A stretch of 5,669 nt of DNA, from the NCBI GenBank assembly GCA_027485365.1, contig JAIXRD010000275.1:1-5669 (forward strand), read 5' to 3'. Shown here in pieces: positions 1-5,669 of the stretch. The notes below the pieces were generated by a model that was not told the DNA's origin, searched no databases, and worked only from the letters and a program-made list of their open reading frames with translations. Every line of letters starts with the position of its first letter. The first letter of the stretch is position 1. This stretch comes from Cryomorphaceae bacterium (lineage in GTDB: Bacteria > Bacteroidota > Bacteroidia > Flavobacteriales_D > Crocinitomicaceae). Position numbers and translations under genes: made by a program.

Positions 1-156
1 ATTAAGGATCAAACGGGTATCGCACTTTGGGATGGAGATACCTCAGAAGGTGTTCCGTGTACGGATGGTGTTTATTTCTACCGAGTAATTGGAGAAATGC
101 TTGGAGGCACGGCAGTGGATCGAAGTGGATTTGTAACGGTTATTGGTTCAAAGTAA
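1..156 (+). CDS. C-terminal end of a secreted/surface protein with gliding-motility (type IX secretion, type B) sorting domain, 5' partial
   Basis: Frame 1 is open from the first base and ends at TAA (154-156), giving 51 residues; the start and most of the protein lie upstream of the window. The visible tail contains an aromatic-rich strand, DGVYFYRVIG, preceded by a Trp-Asp-Gly segment and followed by a GFVTVIGSK terminus. This W-D-G / DGVYFY / G-x-VT-V-I pattern is characteristic of the CHU_C (gliding motility-associated C-terminal) domain, which targets Bacteroidetes proteins to the type IX secretion system. Such proteins are usually large, exported and surface-attached or released, so the missing part probably holds a signal peptide and repeat or adhesin domains, but none of that is visible. 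The last 9 bp overlap the 3' end of rnhA on the other strand. The family call is fairly secure from the motif; the function of the whole protein is unknown. Confidence 0.75.
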   Translation: MKDQTGIALWDGDTSEGVPCTDGVYFYRVIGEMLGGTAVDRSGFVTVIGSK

Positions 157-624
157 ACCCAAGCGTTTAGCATTTTCGTACCCTTCATCGATATCAAGAT
201 TAGAAGAGGTAGCCGCTTGAACCGCAAGGACATCACAACGCTCATTCTCTGGATGACCAGCATGCCCTTTAACCCAATGAAATGTAAGTGTATAGTTGGG
301 GTGTAGTTGAAGATATTTTCTCCATAAGTCTTCATTTTTCTTTCCTTTGAATCCTTTTTTCTCCCAGCCCCATACCCATCGTTTTTCAATGGCCTCAATC
401 ACATATTTTGAATCTGAATAAATATGAATGGGGTATTTGTTGGTATTAACAAGTTCTAACGCATGGATAACCGCCCATAATTCCATCCGGTTATTGGTCG
501 TGAGTCTGTAGCCCTTGGATACTGTTTTCTCGTTGGTTCCAAATTTCATAACAATGCCAAACCCACCAGGACCAGGGTTTCCTCTCGAAGAACCATCTGT
601 ATATATTTGTATGCAATTAGTCAT
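148..624 (-). CDS. rnhA: Ribonuclease HI
   Basis: The gene encodes a 158-residue cytoplasmic endonuclease that cleaves the RNA strand of RNA:DNA hybrids, acting on R-loops and primer remnants. The length is close to the 155 residues of the E. coli enzyme. The hallmark YTDGSSRGNPGPGG motif is at residues 8-21. The four metal-binding acidic residues are present as D10, E48 (in NNRMELWAVIHALE), D71 (YSDSKYV) and D131 (NERCDVLA). The conserved histidine of the active-site loop is H121 in WVKGHAGHPEN. The Trp/Lys-rich segment at residues 80-102 (RWVWGWEKKGFKGKKNEDLW) corresponds to the basic substrate-binding region of the type 1 enzyme. The start ATG (622-624) overlaps the end of ruvC by 8 bp, so the two are probably cotranscribed and translationally coupled. 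The stop codon lies inside the last codons of the convergent upstream gene. All catalytic residues are present, so the enzyme should be active. Confidence 0.96.
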   Translation of the reverse strand: MTNCIQIYTDGSSRGNPGPGGFGIVMKFGTNEKTVSKGYRLTTNNRMELWAVIHALELVNTNKYPIHIYSDSKYVIEAIEKRWVWGWEKKGFKGKKNEDLWRKYLQLHPNYTLTFHWVKGHAGHPENERCDVLAVQAATSSNLDIDEGYENAKRLGLL

Positions 625-1180
625 GCTTTTTTACTCTATGGGATTGATCCTTAATAAAACTTTTCCACCCATTTCCTTTGGATTTGTTGTGTTCACCCAC
701 TCCTTTAGAGAATACGTGACAAACCGCAACCGCTAAACCATCCGTGGCATCTAGATACTTAGGCATATCGTCAAAGTTTAACAGCGATTGCAACATCGCA
801 GCAACTTGTTCTTTAGAGGCATTTCCATTACTCGTAATGCTCTGTTTAATTCTTCGAGGGGCGTATTCTTCAAAGGGAATGTTATGATTCAAACATGCTG
901 CAATAGCTACACCTTGTGCACGGCCTAATTTTAGCATCGATTGTACATTCTTACCGAAAAAAGGTGCTTCAATAGCCATTTCATCTGGTTTGTACTCTTC
1001 AATCAAGCCATTTAAACGTTCTAATATGCGTTTTAACTTGTCGGGGTGGGATGGGAGTTTATGCAGCTGTACAATACCAAAGTTCAATAGAGAAATTTTT
1101 CCATTTTTGACGTGGATTAATCCATATCCTAATACCGTTGTTCCGGGGTCAATTCCAAGAATTATTCTATCTTCAGCCAT
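617..1180 (-). CDS. ruvC: Holliday junction resolvase RuvC
   Basis: The 187-residue product is the crossover-junction endodeoxyribonuclease that, with the RuvAB branch-migration motor, cuts Holliday junctions symmetrically during recombinational repair. The N-terminal strand ILGIDPGTTVLGYG carries the first catalytic Asp (D11). E71 (AIEAPFFGKN) and the pair D144/D147 (DATDGLAVAVCH) complete the RNase H-fold active site. The FFGKN...LKLGRAQG stretch (residues 74-90) contains the aromatic residue implicated in junction base stacking. A basic tail (about residues 158-187) extends past the core. The ATG start is firm: an in-frame TAG lies nine codons further upstream, and no alternative start codon intervenes. 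The gene lies directly upstream of rnhA with an 8-bp overlap. Its start codon is only 5 bp from that of the divergent membrane-protein gene, so its promoter must lie within that gene's first codons. Confidence 0.96.
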   Translation of the reverse strand: MAEDRIILGIDPGTTVLGYGLIHVKNGKISLLNFGIVQLHKLPSHPDKLKRILERLNGLIEEYKPDEMAIEAPFFGKNVQSMLKLGRAQGVAIAACLNHNIPFEEYAPRRIKQSITSNGNASKEQVAAMLQSLLNFDDMPKYLDATDGLAVAVCHVFSKGVGEHNKSKGNGWKSFIKDQSHRVKKHD

Positions 1181-1185
1181 TGAAA

Positions 1186-2103
1186 ATGCAAAGGGAAAGT
1201 AAAGCTACTCAATTTAATGCCACGCTTGAAGTCTTCATTAGATTTCTTTTGCTTGCTTGCTTGTTTACAATAAGTTATAAAGTATTCTATAAATGGCTTT
1301 CTTTTGAGGCGATTAAGGTCACAAATTATTTCTTTTTGTTTTGTGCGTTCCTTTTATTTCCGATAAACTTTTGGTTAGAATGGAAGCGTTTTCAGCGGAG
1401 TGTGGATCAGCATAGTATACCTCAATCCGATCAATACCATGCGTTTTATCAGGGGATAGTCGTTTCCTTTTTCACGCCGGCATTCATTGCAACTACCTTT
1501 GGTCGCTTTGGAATTAAAGATCGGCTGCGAAATCTCCAATGGATGGGCGCTGGGGTGCTTACCGGATTGGCTCAATTTACTGTGACCATGCTGTTCGCTT
1601 TTGGTGGTTCTTTATTCCTATTCGGTGTAAATCGACTGTATGTGACTTTTATATTTTTCGGGGTTTCCGTATTGAGCTTATTCGCTTATTTTTTTAAAAT
1701 CAAGTTCCCCGATCGATTGATGAGGTGGAAACTTTTTCAGGATATTCAAGCCTTGCCTCCTTCCCAGAATAAAGGTCAAATCTTGATATTAAGTGTAGTT
1801 CGATATGCTGTGTTTTCAATTCAATTTCACTTGGTATTGCTTGCTTTTGGTGTTCCATTTGACTTACAACAAGTTTTTATTTTAATGATAAGCTATGGAT
1901 TGATTACCTTGTCTCCTTCAATTTTGTTTGGTAAAATTGTCTTACGGGAACTCATAGCGGTAGCTGTGTTTTCTTGGTTTGCCTATCCCAAAGAAGAAAT
2001 TATGTTAACCGCTTTTTTTACCTGGGGGTTTAATGTGGTACTTCCCGTTTTAATTGCCTTAATACGTATATCGAGTACATGGAAAGCACGGTTTTTATCA
2101 TAA
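1186..2103 (+). CDS. Polytopic membrane protein, flippase-like / LPG-synthase transmembrane-region family (divergent)
   Basis: This is an inner-membrane protein of 305 residues with roughly eight hydrophobic segments (about 15-33, 45-63, 86-105, 121-147, 150-171, 198-220, 228-246 and 255-293) and no soluble domain. Size, segment spacing and two short signatures resemble the transmembrane region of lysylphosphatidylglycerol synthase (PF03706/UPF0104 type), as found stand-alone in Bacteroidetes. The first is SFFTPAFIATTFGR (residues 94-107), where the family usually has a TPxRxGE-like motif. The second is SPSILFGKIVLRE (243-255). No aminoacyl-transferase domain is attached, so lipid aminoacylation is not implied; members of this family are thought to handle or flip lipids. 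The reading frame extends upstream to a TTG at 1138, but the ATG at 1186 is preferred because the extension is antisense to ruvC and adds non-hydrophobic sequence. The end overlaps the glycosyltransferase start by 25 bp, suggesting a functional pair. Family assignment is moderate; substrate is unknown. Confidence 0.68.
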   Translation: MQRESKATQFNATLEVFIRFLLLACLFTISYKVFYKWLSFEAIKVTNYFFLFCAFLLFPINFWLEWKRFQRSVDQHSIPQSDQYHAFYQGIVVSFFTPAFIATTFGRFGIKDRLRNLQWMGAGVLTGLAQFTVTMLFAFGGSLFLFGVNRLYVTFIFFGVSVLSLFAYFFKIKFPDRLMRWKLFQDIQALPPSQNKGQILILSVVRYAVFSIQFHLVLLAFGVPFDLQQVFILMISYGLITLSPSILFGKIVLRELIAVAVFSWFAYPKEEIMLTAFFTWGFNVVLPVLIALIRISSTWKARFLS

Positions 2104-3176
2104 TATATGTATTCTTGCTGGCATTAATAGTTGGTGTTGGTGGGATAAGACATAAGTTCAAGGCTAGGTCTATGACTACTGAAACTATTTCATTAGAAAA
2201 AATAACCGTTTTAATTCCGTTTCGGAATGAGGCTCAATCATTACCTAGGATTATTCAATCGATCAAGAATTCAATTAAACTTCCCTTAGAAATTATTTTT
2301 ATTAATGACCACTCTGAGGATACTGGCCTTGAATTTCTTCAGCAACATATGAATGAATTGCCCATCACCTTAGTCTCACTCCCCGATAAAAAATCCGGTA
2401 AAAAGGAGGCGCTTAGATACGGTATGGAACATGCTCATGGGGACTATTACCTCACCTTAGACGCAGATGTTTTTTTTGGTTCCAACTACTTTTCAGAATT
2501 AGAAAAACTCCCTACTGCTCACCTATGGATTCTACCTGCTATTTTAATTGGAAGATCCAAGAAACAGCTATGGCAAGAAATAGATTTGCATATAATGAAT
2601 GCCATAAATGTTGGGTTATATGGGCTGTTTCGACCAGTAATTGCAAGTGGAGCGAATTTATTATTTAGTAAAAGTGCGTTTTTAGCATCAGATGATTATT
2701 CCTCTCATCAACACATTTCTAGCGGGGATGACTTATTTCTATTGCGGGATTTTAGAAAAAACAACAAAGATGTACGTTTGATTTCAGATCCCTCACTCGC
2801 GGTATATACCTATGCGCCGGAAGGATTTGTGGCTTTTTTACATCAGCGCATTCGATGGATTTCAAAAACAAATAAGGTGAAAGATCATTTTGCTACAAGC
2901 TTAGGGGTAATTCAAACCGCACTATCTCTTATCTTTTACACCTTATTGGGTATTTATCTATTCAAGGAACAATACGCCGACATGCTAGTTTTGTTAATTG
3001 TTAAAACGGGACTGGATTTGATTTTTTATGCGGGGTATTTTTTGAAATTCAAGCGCATTTTTGTGTGGTTGATGATCCCAGGATATCAAGTGTTATTCCC
3101 TTGTTATAATTTGTTATTGTTAATACTGATTCCAACGTTTAGGGCTAAATGGAAGGGCAGAAAAGTGGTTGTATAA
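2079..3176 (+). CDS. Membrane-anchored family 2 glycosyltransferase
   Basis: The 365-residue product is a processive-type GT-A glycosyltransferase that would transfer a sugar from a nucleotide-sugar donor to a lipid or polysaccharide acceptor at the inner membrane. An N-terminal membrane segment (about residues 4-22) precedes the GT2 domain. That domain begins with ITVLIPFRNEAQSL (42-55), followed by IFINDHSEDTG (73-83). The metal/nucleotide-binding DxD is D128-A-D130 in YLTLDADVFF. The acceptor-side GDD is at 216-218, and the QxxRW-type motif is QRIRW (256-260), all as expected for an active enzyme. Three C-terminal membrane segments follow (about 275-295, 302-322 and 326-352), ending in a basic tail. 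The ATG is chosen because it retains the N-terminal membrane helix; the next Met (residue 32) would lose it. It overlaps the preceding membrane-protein gene by 25 bp. Donor and acceptor cannot be deduced. Confidence 0.88.
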   Translation: MESTVFIIIYVFLLALIVGVGGIRHKFKARSMTTETISLEKITVLIPFRNEAQSLPRIIQSIKNSIKLPLEIIFINDHSEDTGLEFLQQHMNELPITLVSLPDKKSGKKEALRYGMEHAHGDYYLTLDADVFFGSNYFSELEKLPTAHLWILPAILIGRSKKQLWQEIDLHIMNAINVGLYGLFRPVIASGANLLFSKSAFLASDDYSSHQHISSGDDLFLLRDFRKNNKDVRLISDPSLAVYTYAPEGFVAFLHQRIRWISKTNKVKDHFATSLGVIQTALSLIFYTLLGIYLFKEQYADMLVLLIVKTGLDLIFYAGYFLKFKRIFVWLMIPGYQVLFPCYNLLLLILIPTFRAKWKGRKVVV

Positions 3177-3200
3177 GTCCTGCTTCCTATGATTTTATCA

Positions 3201-3208
3201 TACCTTTG
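3201..3208 (+). promoter_or_regulatory. Candidate Bacteroidetes -7 promoter element (TACCTTTG)
   Basis: TACCTTTG matches the Bacteroidetes sigma-factor -7 consensus TAnnTTTG at every fixed position. It lies in the only real intergenic gap of the + strand gene cluster, ending 3 bp before the phosphatase ATG at 3212. Transcription from it would start at or very near that ATG, giving a leaderless or almost leaderless mRNA. No well-spaced -33 TTG is evident: the nearest upstream TTG (3169-3171) is about 29 bp away, longer than usual. The element is therefore plausible but unproven. Confidence 0.45.
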
Positions 3209-3211
3209 CGC

Positions 3212-3676
3212 ATGCGAATTCTTATGGTTTGTTTAGGGAACATTTGTCGATCACCGTTAGCCGACGGTTTATTGCGCAACAAAGTATCCGAAAAGAAATT
3301 GCCTTGGTTTGTGGATTCAGCAGGCACCGCCGCATACCACATTGGAAACCCTCCAGATCATCGAATGATTCAAACCGCTAAGGAAAATGGAATAGATATT
3401 TCAGGTCTCCGTGCTAGGCAATTTACTTCGCAGGATTATGAAGATTTTGATCGGATTTATGTTATGGATCAAAGTAATTACAAGAATGTACTTGCGTTGG
3501 CAAATTCGAATGCTGATCGGCAGAAAGTTTATTTACTCCTTGATCACCTGCACCCAAATAAACAACTAGAGGTTCCTGATCCTTACTATGGGAACCAATC
3601 TGACTTCGATGCAGTATTTACCCTGGTGAATGAAGCAACAGAAGCATTAATATCTGATTTAACAAATGACAAATAA
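3212..3676 (+). CDS. Low-molecular-weight protein tyrosine phosphatase
   Basis: This 154-residue cytoplasmic phosphatase has the typical size of the LMW-PTP family, which dephosphorylates phosphotyrosine and related substrates. The P-loop VCLGNICRSP sits at residues 6-15, with nucleophile C7 and phosphate-binding R13 and S14 (CX5RS). The second-strand DSAGTAAYHIGNPPD (35-49) and the general-acid motif VPDPYYG (121-127, acid D123) complete the active site. The reading frame runs upstream to an ATG at 3149 inside the glycosyltransferase gene. The start at 3212 is preferred because family members begin about five residues before the P-loop cysteine and the extra 21 residues match nothing in the family. 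It follows the glycosyltransferase by 35 bp and overlaps the methyltransferase gene by 11 bp. In many bacteria such phosphatases pair with a BY-kinase in exopolysaccharide control; no kinase is visible here, so a link to the adjacent glycosyltransferase is only inference. Confidence 0.93.
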   Translation: MRILMVCLGNICRSPLADGLLRNKVSEKKLPWFVDSAGTAAYHIGNPPDHRMIQTAKENGIDISGLRARQFTSQDYEDFDRIYVMDQSNYKNVLALANSNADRQKVYLLLDHLHPNKQLEVPDPYYGNQSDFDAVFTLVNEATEALISDLTNDK

Positions 3677-4391
3677 AAAAGGCACACTTTGGTTAATTCC
3701 CAATACCCTTGGAGGTGAATCTACCTCCGATATTTTACCTCAGCACCTCACTGATGTTGTCAGTGAATTAAGACATTTTGCGGTGGAAGAAATTAAATCT
3801 GCTCGCCGCTTGTTGAGAAAACTAGACCGAAATTTTCCAATTGATGAATGCACGTTTTATCAAATGAATAAACGTTCTTCGAAAGATGAGGTAATGCAAA
3901 TTTTATTAGCGATACTTGGCGGGCATTCGGTAGGGGTAATCTCTGAGGCGGGATGTCCTGGTGTTGCAGATCCGGGAGCAGAGTTGGTTGCTCTCTGCCA
4001 TTCGCAGGGCGTTTTCGTGAATCCCTTGGTTGGACCTTCATCATTTTTGCTAGCCTTGATGGCTAGTGGTTTCTCCGGGCAGTCTTTTACCTTTCACGGT
4101 TACCTACCGAAGGAACGGAAAGACCGAATCAAAAAAATGAAAGATTTTGAAATGGATACGCGCCGAACGGGTGCTACCCATTTATTTATGGATACCCCTT
4201 TTCGAAATATGAATGTGTTGGAAGATTTATTAAACGAGTTGGGTGACACCTGTGAATTATGTATCGCAGCAAACCTAACGCTCCCAAATCAGCGCATTCA
4301 AACCATGAGTGTAAAAGATTGGAGAGAACACGCCAAAGATTTATCTAAATCGCCGGTAGTATTTTTAATTGGAAAATCTCAAATGTCATGA
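3666..4391 (+). CDS. RsmI-related SAM-dependent methyltransferase (tetrapyrrole-methylase fold)
   Basis: The 241-residue protein belongs to the tetrapyrrole (corrin/porphyrin) methylase superfamily and is closest to RsmI, the 16S rRNA C1402 ribose 2'-O-methyltransferase. Shared signatures are VISEAGCPGVADPG (residues 91-104, RsmI usually S-D/E-A-G-T-P-G-I-S-D-P-G), NPLVGPSSFLLALMASG (119-135, counterpart of PLPGPxAxxxALxxSG) and FHGYLPKE (143-150). Two differences stand out. The usual N-terminal TPIGNL motif is replaced by IPNTLGG (11-17), and the protein is some 40 residues shorter than typical RsmI (about 280), lacking most of the C-terminal extension. This short form recurs in Bacteroidetes and is often annotated just as a SAM-dependent methyltransferase, so the exact target is uncertain. 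The start overlaps the phosphatase end by 11 bp and the stop overlaps the hutU start by 4 bp. Confidence 0.85.
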   Translation: MTNKKGTLWLIPNTLGGESTSDILPQHLTDVVSELRHFAVEEIKSARRLLRKLDRNFPIDECTFYQMNKRSSKDEVMQILLAILGGHSVGVISEAGCPGVADPGAELVALCHSQGVFVNPLVGPSSFLLALMASGFSGQSFTFHGYLPKERKDRIKKMKDFEMDTRRTGATHLFMDTPFRNMNVLEDLLNELGDTCELCIAANLTLPNQRIQTMSVKDWREHAKDLSKSPVVFLIGKSQMS

Positions 4392-5669
4392 CATTTAAAG
4401 AAGAAATAACCCAAGGAATCCCATTGCATTTGCCTGAACATCCAGGATTCGATGCGCAAGTAAACCACGCCCCAAAACGTAAAGCGATACTTTCAGAACC
4501 TGAGAAAAAATTAGCTCTTAAAAATGCCTTACGTTATTTTCCTTCAAGTATGCATCAGGCGCTTGCTCCTGAGTTTGCTGAGGAATTAGCTGAATTCGGA
4601 CGGATTTATATGTATCGTTATCGTCCTACGTATTCAATGAAGGCTCGATCAATTGACGAGTATCCAGGAATATCATTAGAGGCTAAATCGATCATGTTGA
4701 TGATTCAAAATAATTTGGATCCCCGTGTAGCACAGCATCCTCACGAACTTATCACTTATGGCGGGAACGGCGCCGTTTTTCAAAACTGGGCGCAGTATTT
4801 ATTGACGATGCATTATTTGTCGATCATGACAGATGAACAAACCTTAGTCATGTATTCAGGTCACCCCATGGGACTTTTTCCTTCGCATCGCAACGCACCA
4901 CGTGTTGTGGTTACCAATGGAATGATGATTCCAAATTATAGTAAGCCTGATGACTGGGAAAGATTTAATGCCTTGGGTGTTACTCAATATGGGCAGATGA
5001 CAGCGGGTTCGTATATGTATATCGGTCCTCAAGGTATTGTTCACGGTACAACCATTACGGTTTTAAATGCGCTACGAAGATTTGCCACTTCCAATAGGAA
5101 TCCAAATACAAAATTATTCGTTACGGCAGGTCTTGGTGGGATGAGTGGAGCACAACCAAAAGCCGGGAATATAGCCGGTGTAGTAAGTGTTACCGCGGAG
5201 GTGAATCCAAAAGCAGTGCATACGCGACACTCGCAAGGGTGGGTAGACGAAGTAATTTCTGAGATTCCAGCATTGTGTGAGCGTGTTTCACGAGCCTTGG
5301 CTTCTAATGAGGTCGTATCGATTGCTTACCTAGGCAATGTAATTGAAGTTTGGGAGGCGTTCGCCGAACAAAACATATTTGTGGATTTGGGTTCTGATCA
5401 AACATCCTTACATAATCCGTTTGCTGGTGGCTATTATCCAGCAGGATTGTCGTATGATGAATCCAATCAACTGATGGCTGAAGATCCAACCAATTTCAAG
5501 GAGCGGGTTTATGATTCGCTTCGTCGTCATGTGGCAATCGTTAACAAACATACCGCGCAAGGAACCTATTTTTTCGATTATGGTAATGCATTCTTGTTAG
5601 AGTCCTCGCGCGCAGGAGCTGATGTGATGGCTTCGAATGGATTGGATTTTAAATATCCTTCTTACATTC
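4388..5669 (+). CDS. hutU: Urocanate hydratase, 3' partial
   Basis: Urocanase converts urocanate to imidazolone propionate, the second step of histidine degradation, using tightly bound NAD+ as an electrophilic cofactor. The frame is open from the ATG to the window end, giving 427 residues without a stop. Recognisable blocks in order are: NHAPKRK (26-32) and the ALRYFPSS region (47-54), which match the N-terminal type of the long Bacteroidetes enzymes (about 660-680 residues); YGGNGAVFQNWAQY (124-137); YSGHPMGLFPS (156-166); the NAD-binding GLGGMSGAQPKAGN (248-261); and DLGSDQTSLHNPFAGGYYP (333-351). The segment containing the catalytic cysteine (in the FRWVC context of the family) should follow just beyond the last base and cannot be checked. 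The start overlaps the methyltransferase stop in an ATGA arrangement, indicating translational coupling. No other hut gene or hut regulator is in the window. Confidence 0.95.
   Translation, partial: MTFKEEITQGIPLHLPEHPGFDAQVNHAPKRKAILSEPEKKLALKNALRYFPSSMHQALAPEFAEELAEFGRIYMYRYRPTYSMKARSIDEYPGISLEAKSIMLMIQNNLDPRVAQHPHELITYGGNGAVFQNWAQYLLTMHYLSIMTDEQTLVMYSGHPMGLFPSHRNAPRVVVTNGMMIPNYSKPDDWERFNALGVTQYGQMTAGSYMYIGPQGIVHGTTITVLNALRRFATSNRNPNTKLFVTAGLGGMSGAQPKAGNIAGVVSVTAEVNPKAVHTRHSQGWVDEVISEIPALCERVSRALASNEVVSIAYLGNVIEVWEAFAEQNIFVDLGSDQTSLHNPFAGGYYPAGLSYDESNQLMAEDPTNFKERVYDSLRRHVAIVNKHTAQGTYFFDYGNAFLLESSRAGADVMASNGLDFKYPSYI

Noticed and set aside
1138..1185. Extended N terminus of the membrane protein from a TTG at 1138
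   Set aside because: It uses a rare start codon, overlaps ruvC antisense, and adds residues without a membrane or family feature; the ATG at 1186 explains the protein.
1251..1263. Short GCTT tandem repeat (three copies) near the start of the membrane-protein gene, a possible phase-variation tract
   Set aside because: Three tetranucleotide copies are too few for slippage, and the codons simply encode hydrophobic residues of the first membrane segment.
3149..3211. Extended N terminus of the phosphatase from the ATG at 3149
   Set aside because: The extra 21 residues do not resemble the family, which starts a few residues before the P-loop, and the extension would overlap the glycosyltransferase gene.
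3209..3216. CGCATGCG palindrome spanning the phosphatase start codon, a possible operator
   Set aside because: Only 8 bp, not extended on either side, and no second copy was noticed in the window.
4050..4066. Inverted repeat CTAGCC-TTGAT-GGCTAG, a possible terminator hairpin
   Set aside because: It lies in the middle of the methyltransferase gene within conserved codons and has no following T-run; most likely chance.
4856..5489. Open frames of about 60 residues on the - strand opposite hutU
   Set aside because: They are antisense to strongly conserved urocanase blocks, lack recognisable motifs, and look like chance frames.

Overview
The window looks like ordinary chromosomal DNA from a member of the Bacteroidetes, probably close to the Flavobacteriales. 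Four things point this way. The first gene ends in what resembles the C-terminal domain of type IX secretion/gliding-motility-associated surface proteins. The urocanate hydratase has the N-terminal sequence type of the long Bacteroidetes form. There is a short rRNA-methyltransferase-like (RsmI-related) protein of the kind found in that phylum. A TACCTTTG box just before one start codon matches the Bacteroidetes -7 promoter consensus TAnnTTTG. The genus cannot be named from sequence reading alone.

Layout: (1) bases 1-156, + strand, the last 51 codons of a large secreted or surface protein. (2) Bases 148-1180, - strand, a two-gene DNA-maintenance unit, ruvC then rnhA, overlapping by 8 bp. The 3' end of rnhA runs 9 bp into the end of the first gene, tail to tail. 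(3) Bases 1186-5669, + strand, five closely packed genes: a flippase-like/LPG-synthase-TM membrane protein, a membrane-anchored family 2 glycosyltransferase, a low-molecular-weight protein tyrosine phosphatase, an RsmI-like SAM-dependent methyltransferase, and urocanate hydratase (hutU), which is cut by the window end. The junctions are a 25-bp overlap, a 35-bp gap, an 11-bp overlap and a 4-bp ATGA overlap. The ruvC start codon and the membrane-protein start codon face away from each other with only 5 bp between them.

The membrane protein and glycosyltransferase are a plausible envelope (lipid or glycolipid) pair. RuvC resolves Holliday junctions and RNase HI removes RNA from RNA:DNA hybrids. 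The phosphatase, methyltransferase and histidine-degradation enzyme have no obvious common pathway, so their packing probably reflects genome compactness.

There are no RNA genes, mobile elements, CRISPR arrays or long repeats, and no gene-free stretch above 35 bp. I found no convincing novel multi-gene system. The points worth a second look are the extreme start-to-start packing, the possible leaderless promoter of the phosphatase gene, and departures from the usual family motifs in the membrane protein and the methyltransferase.
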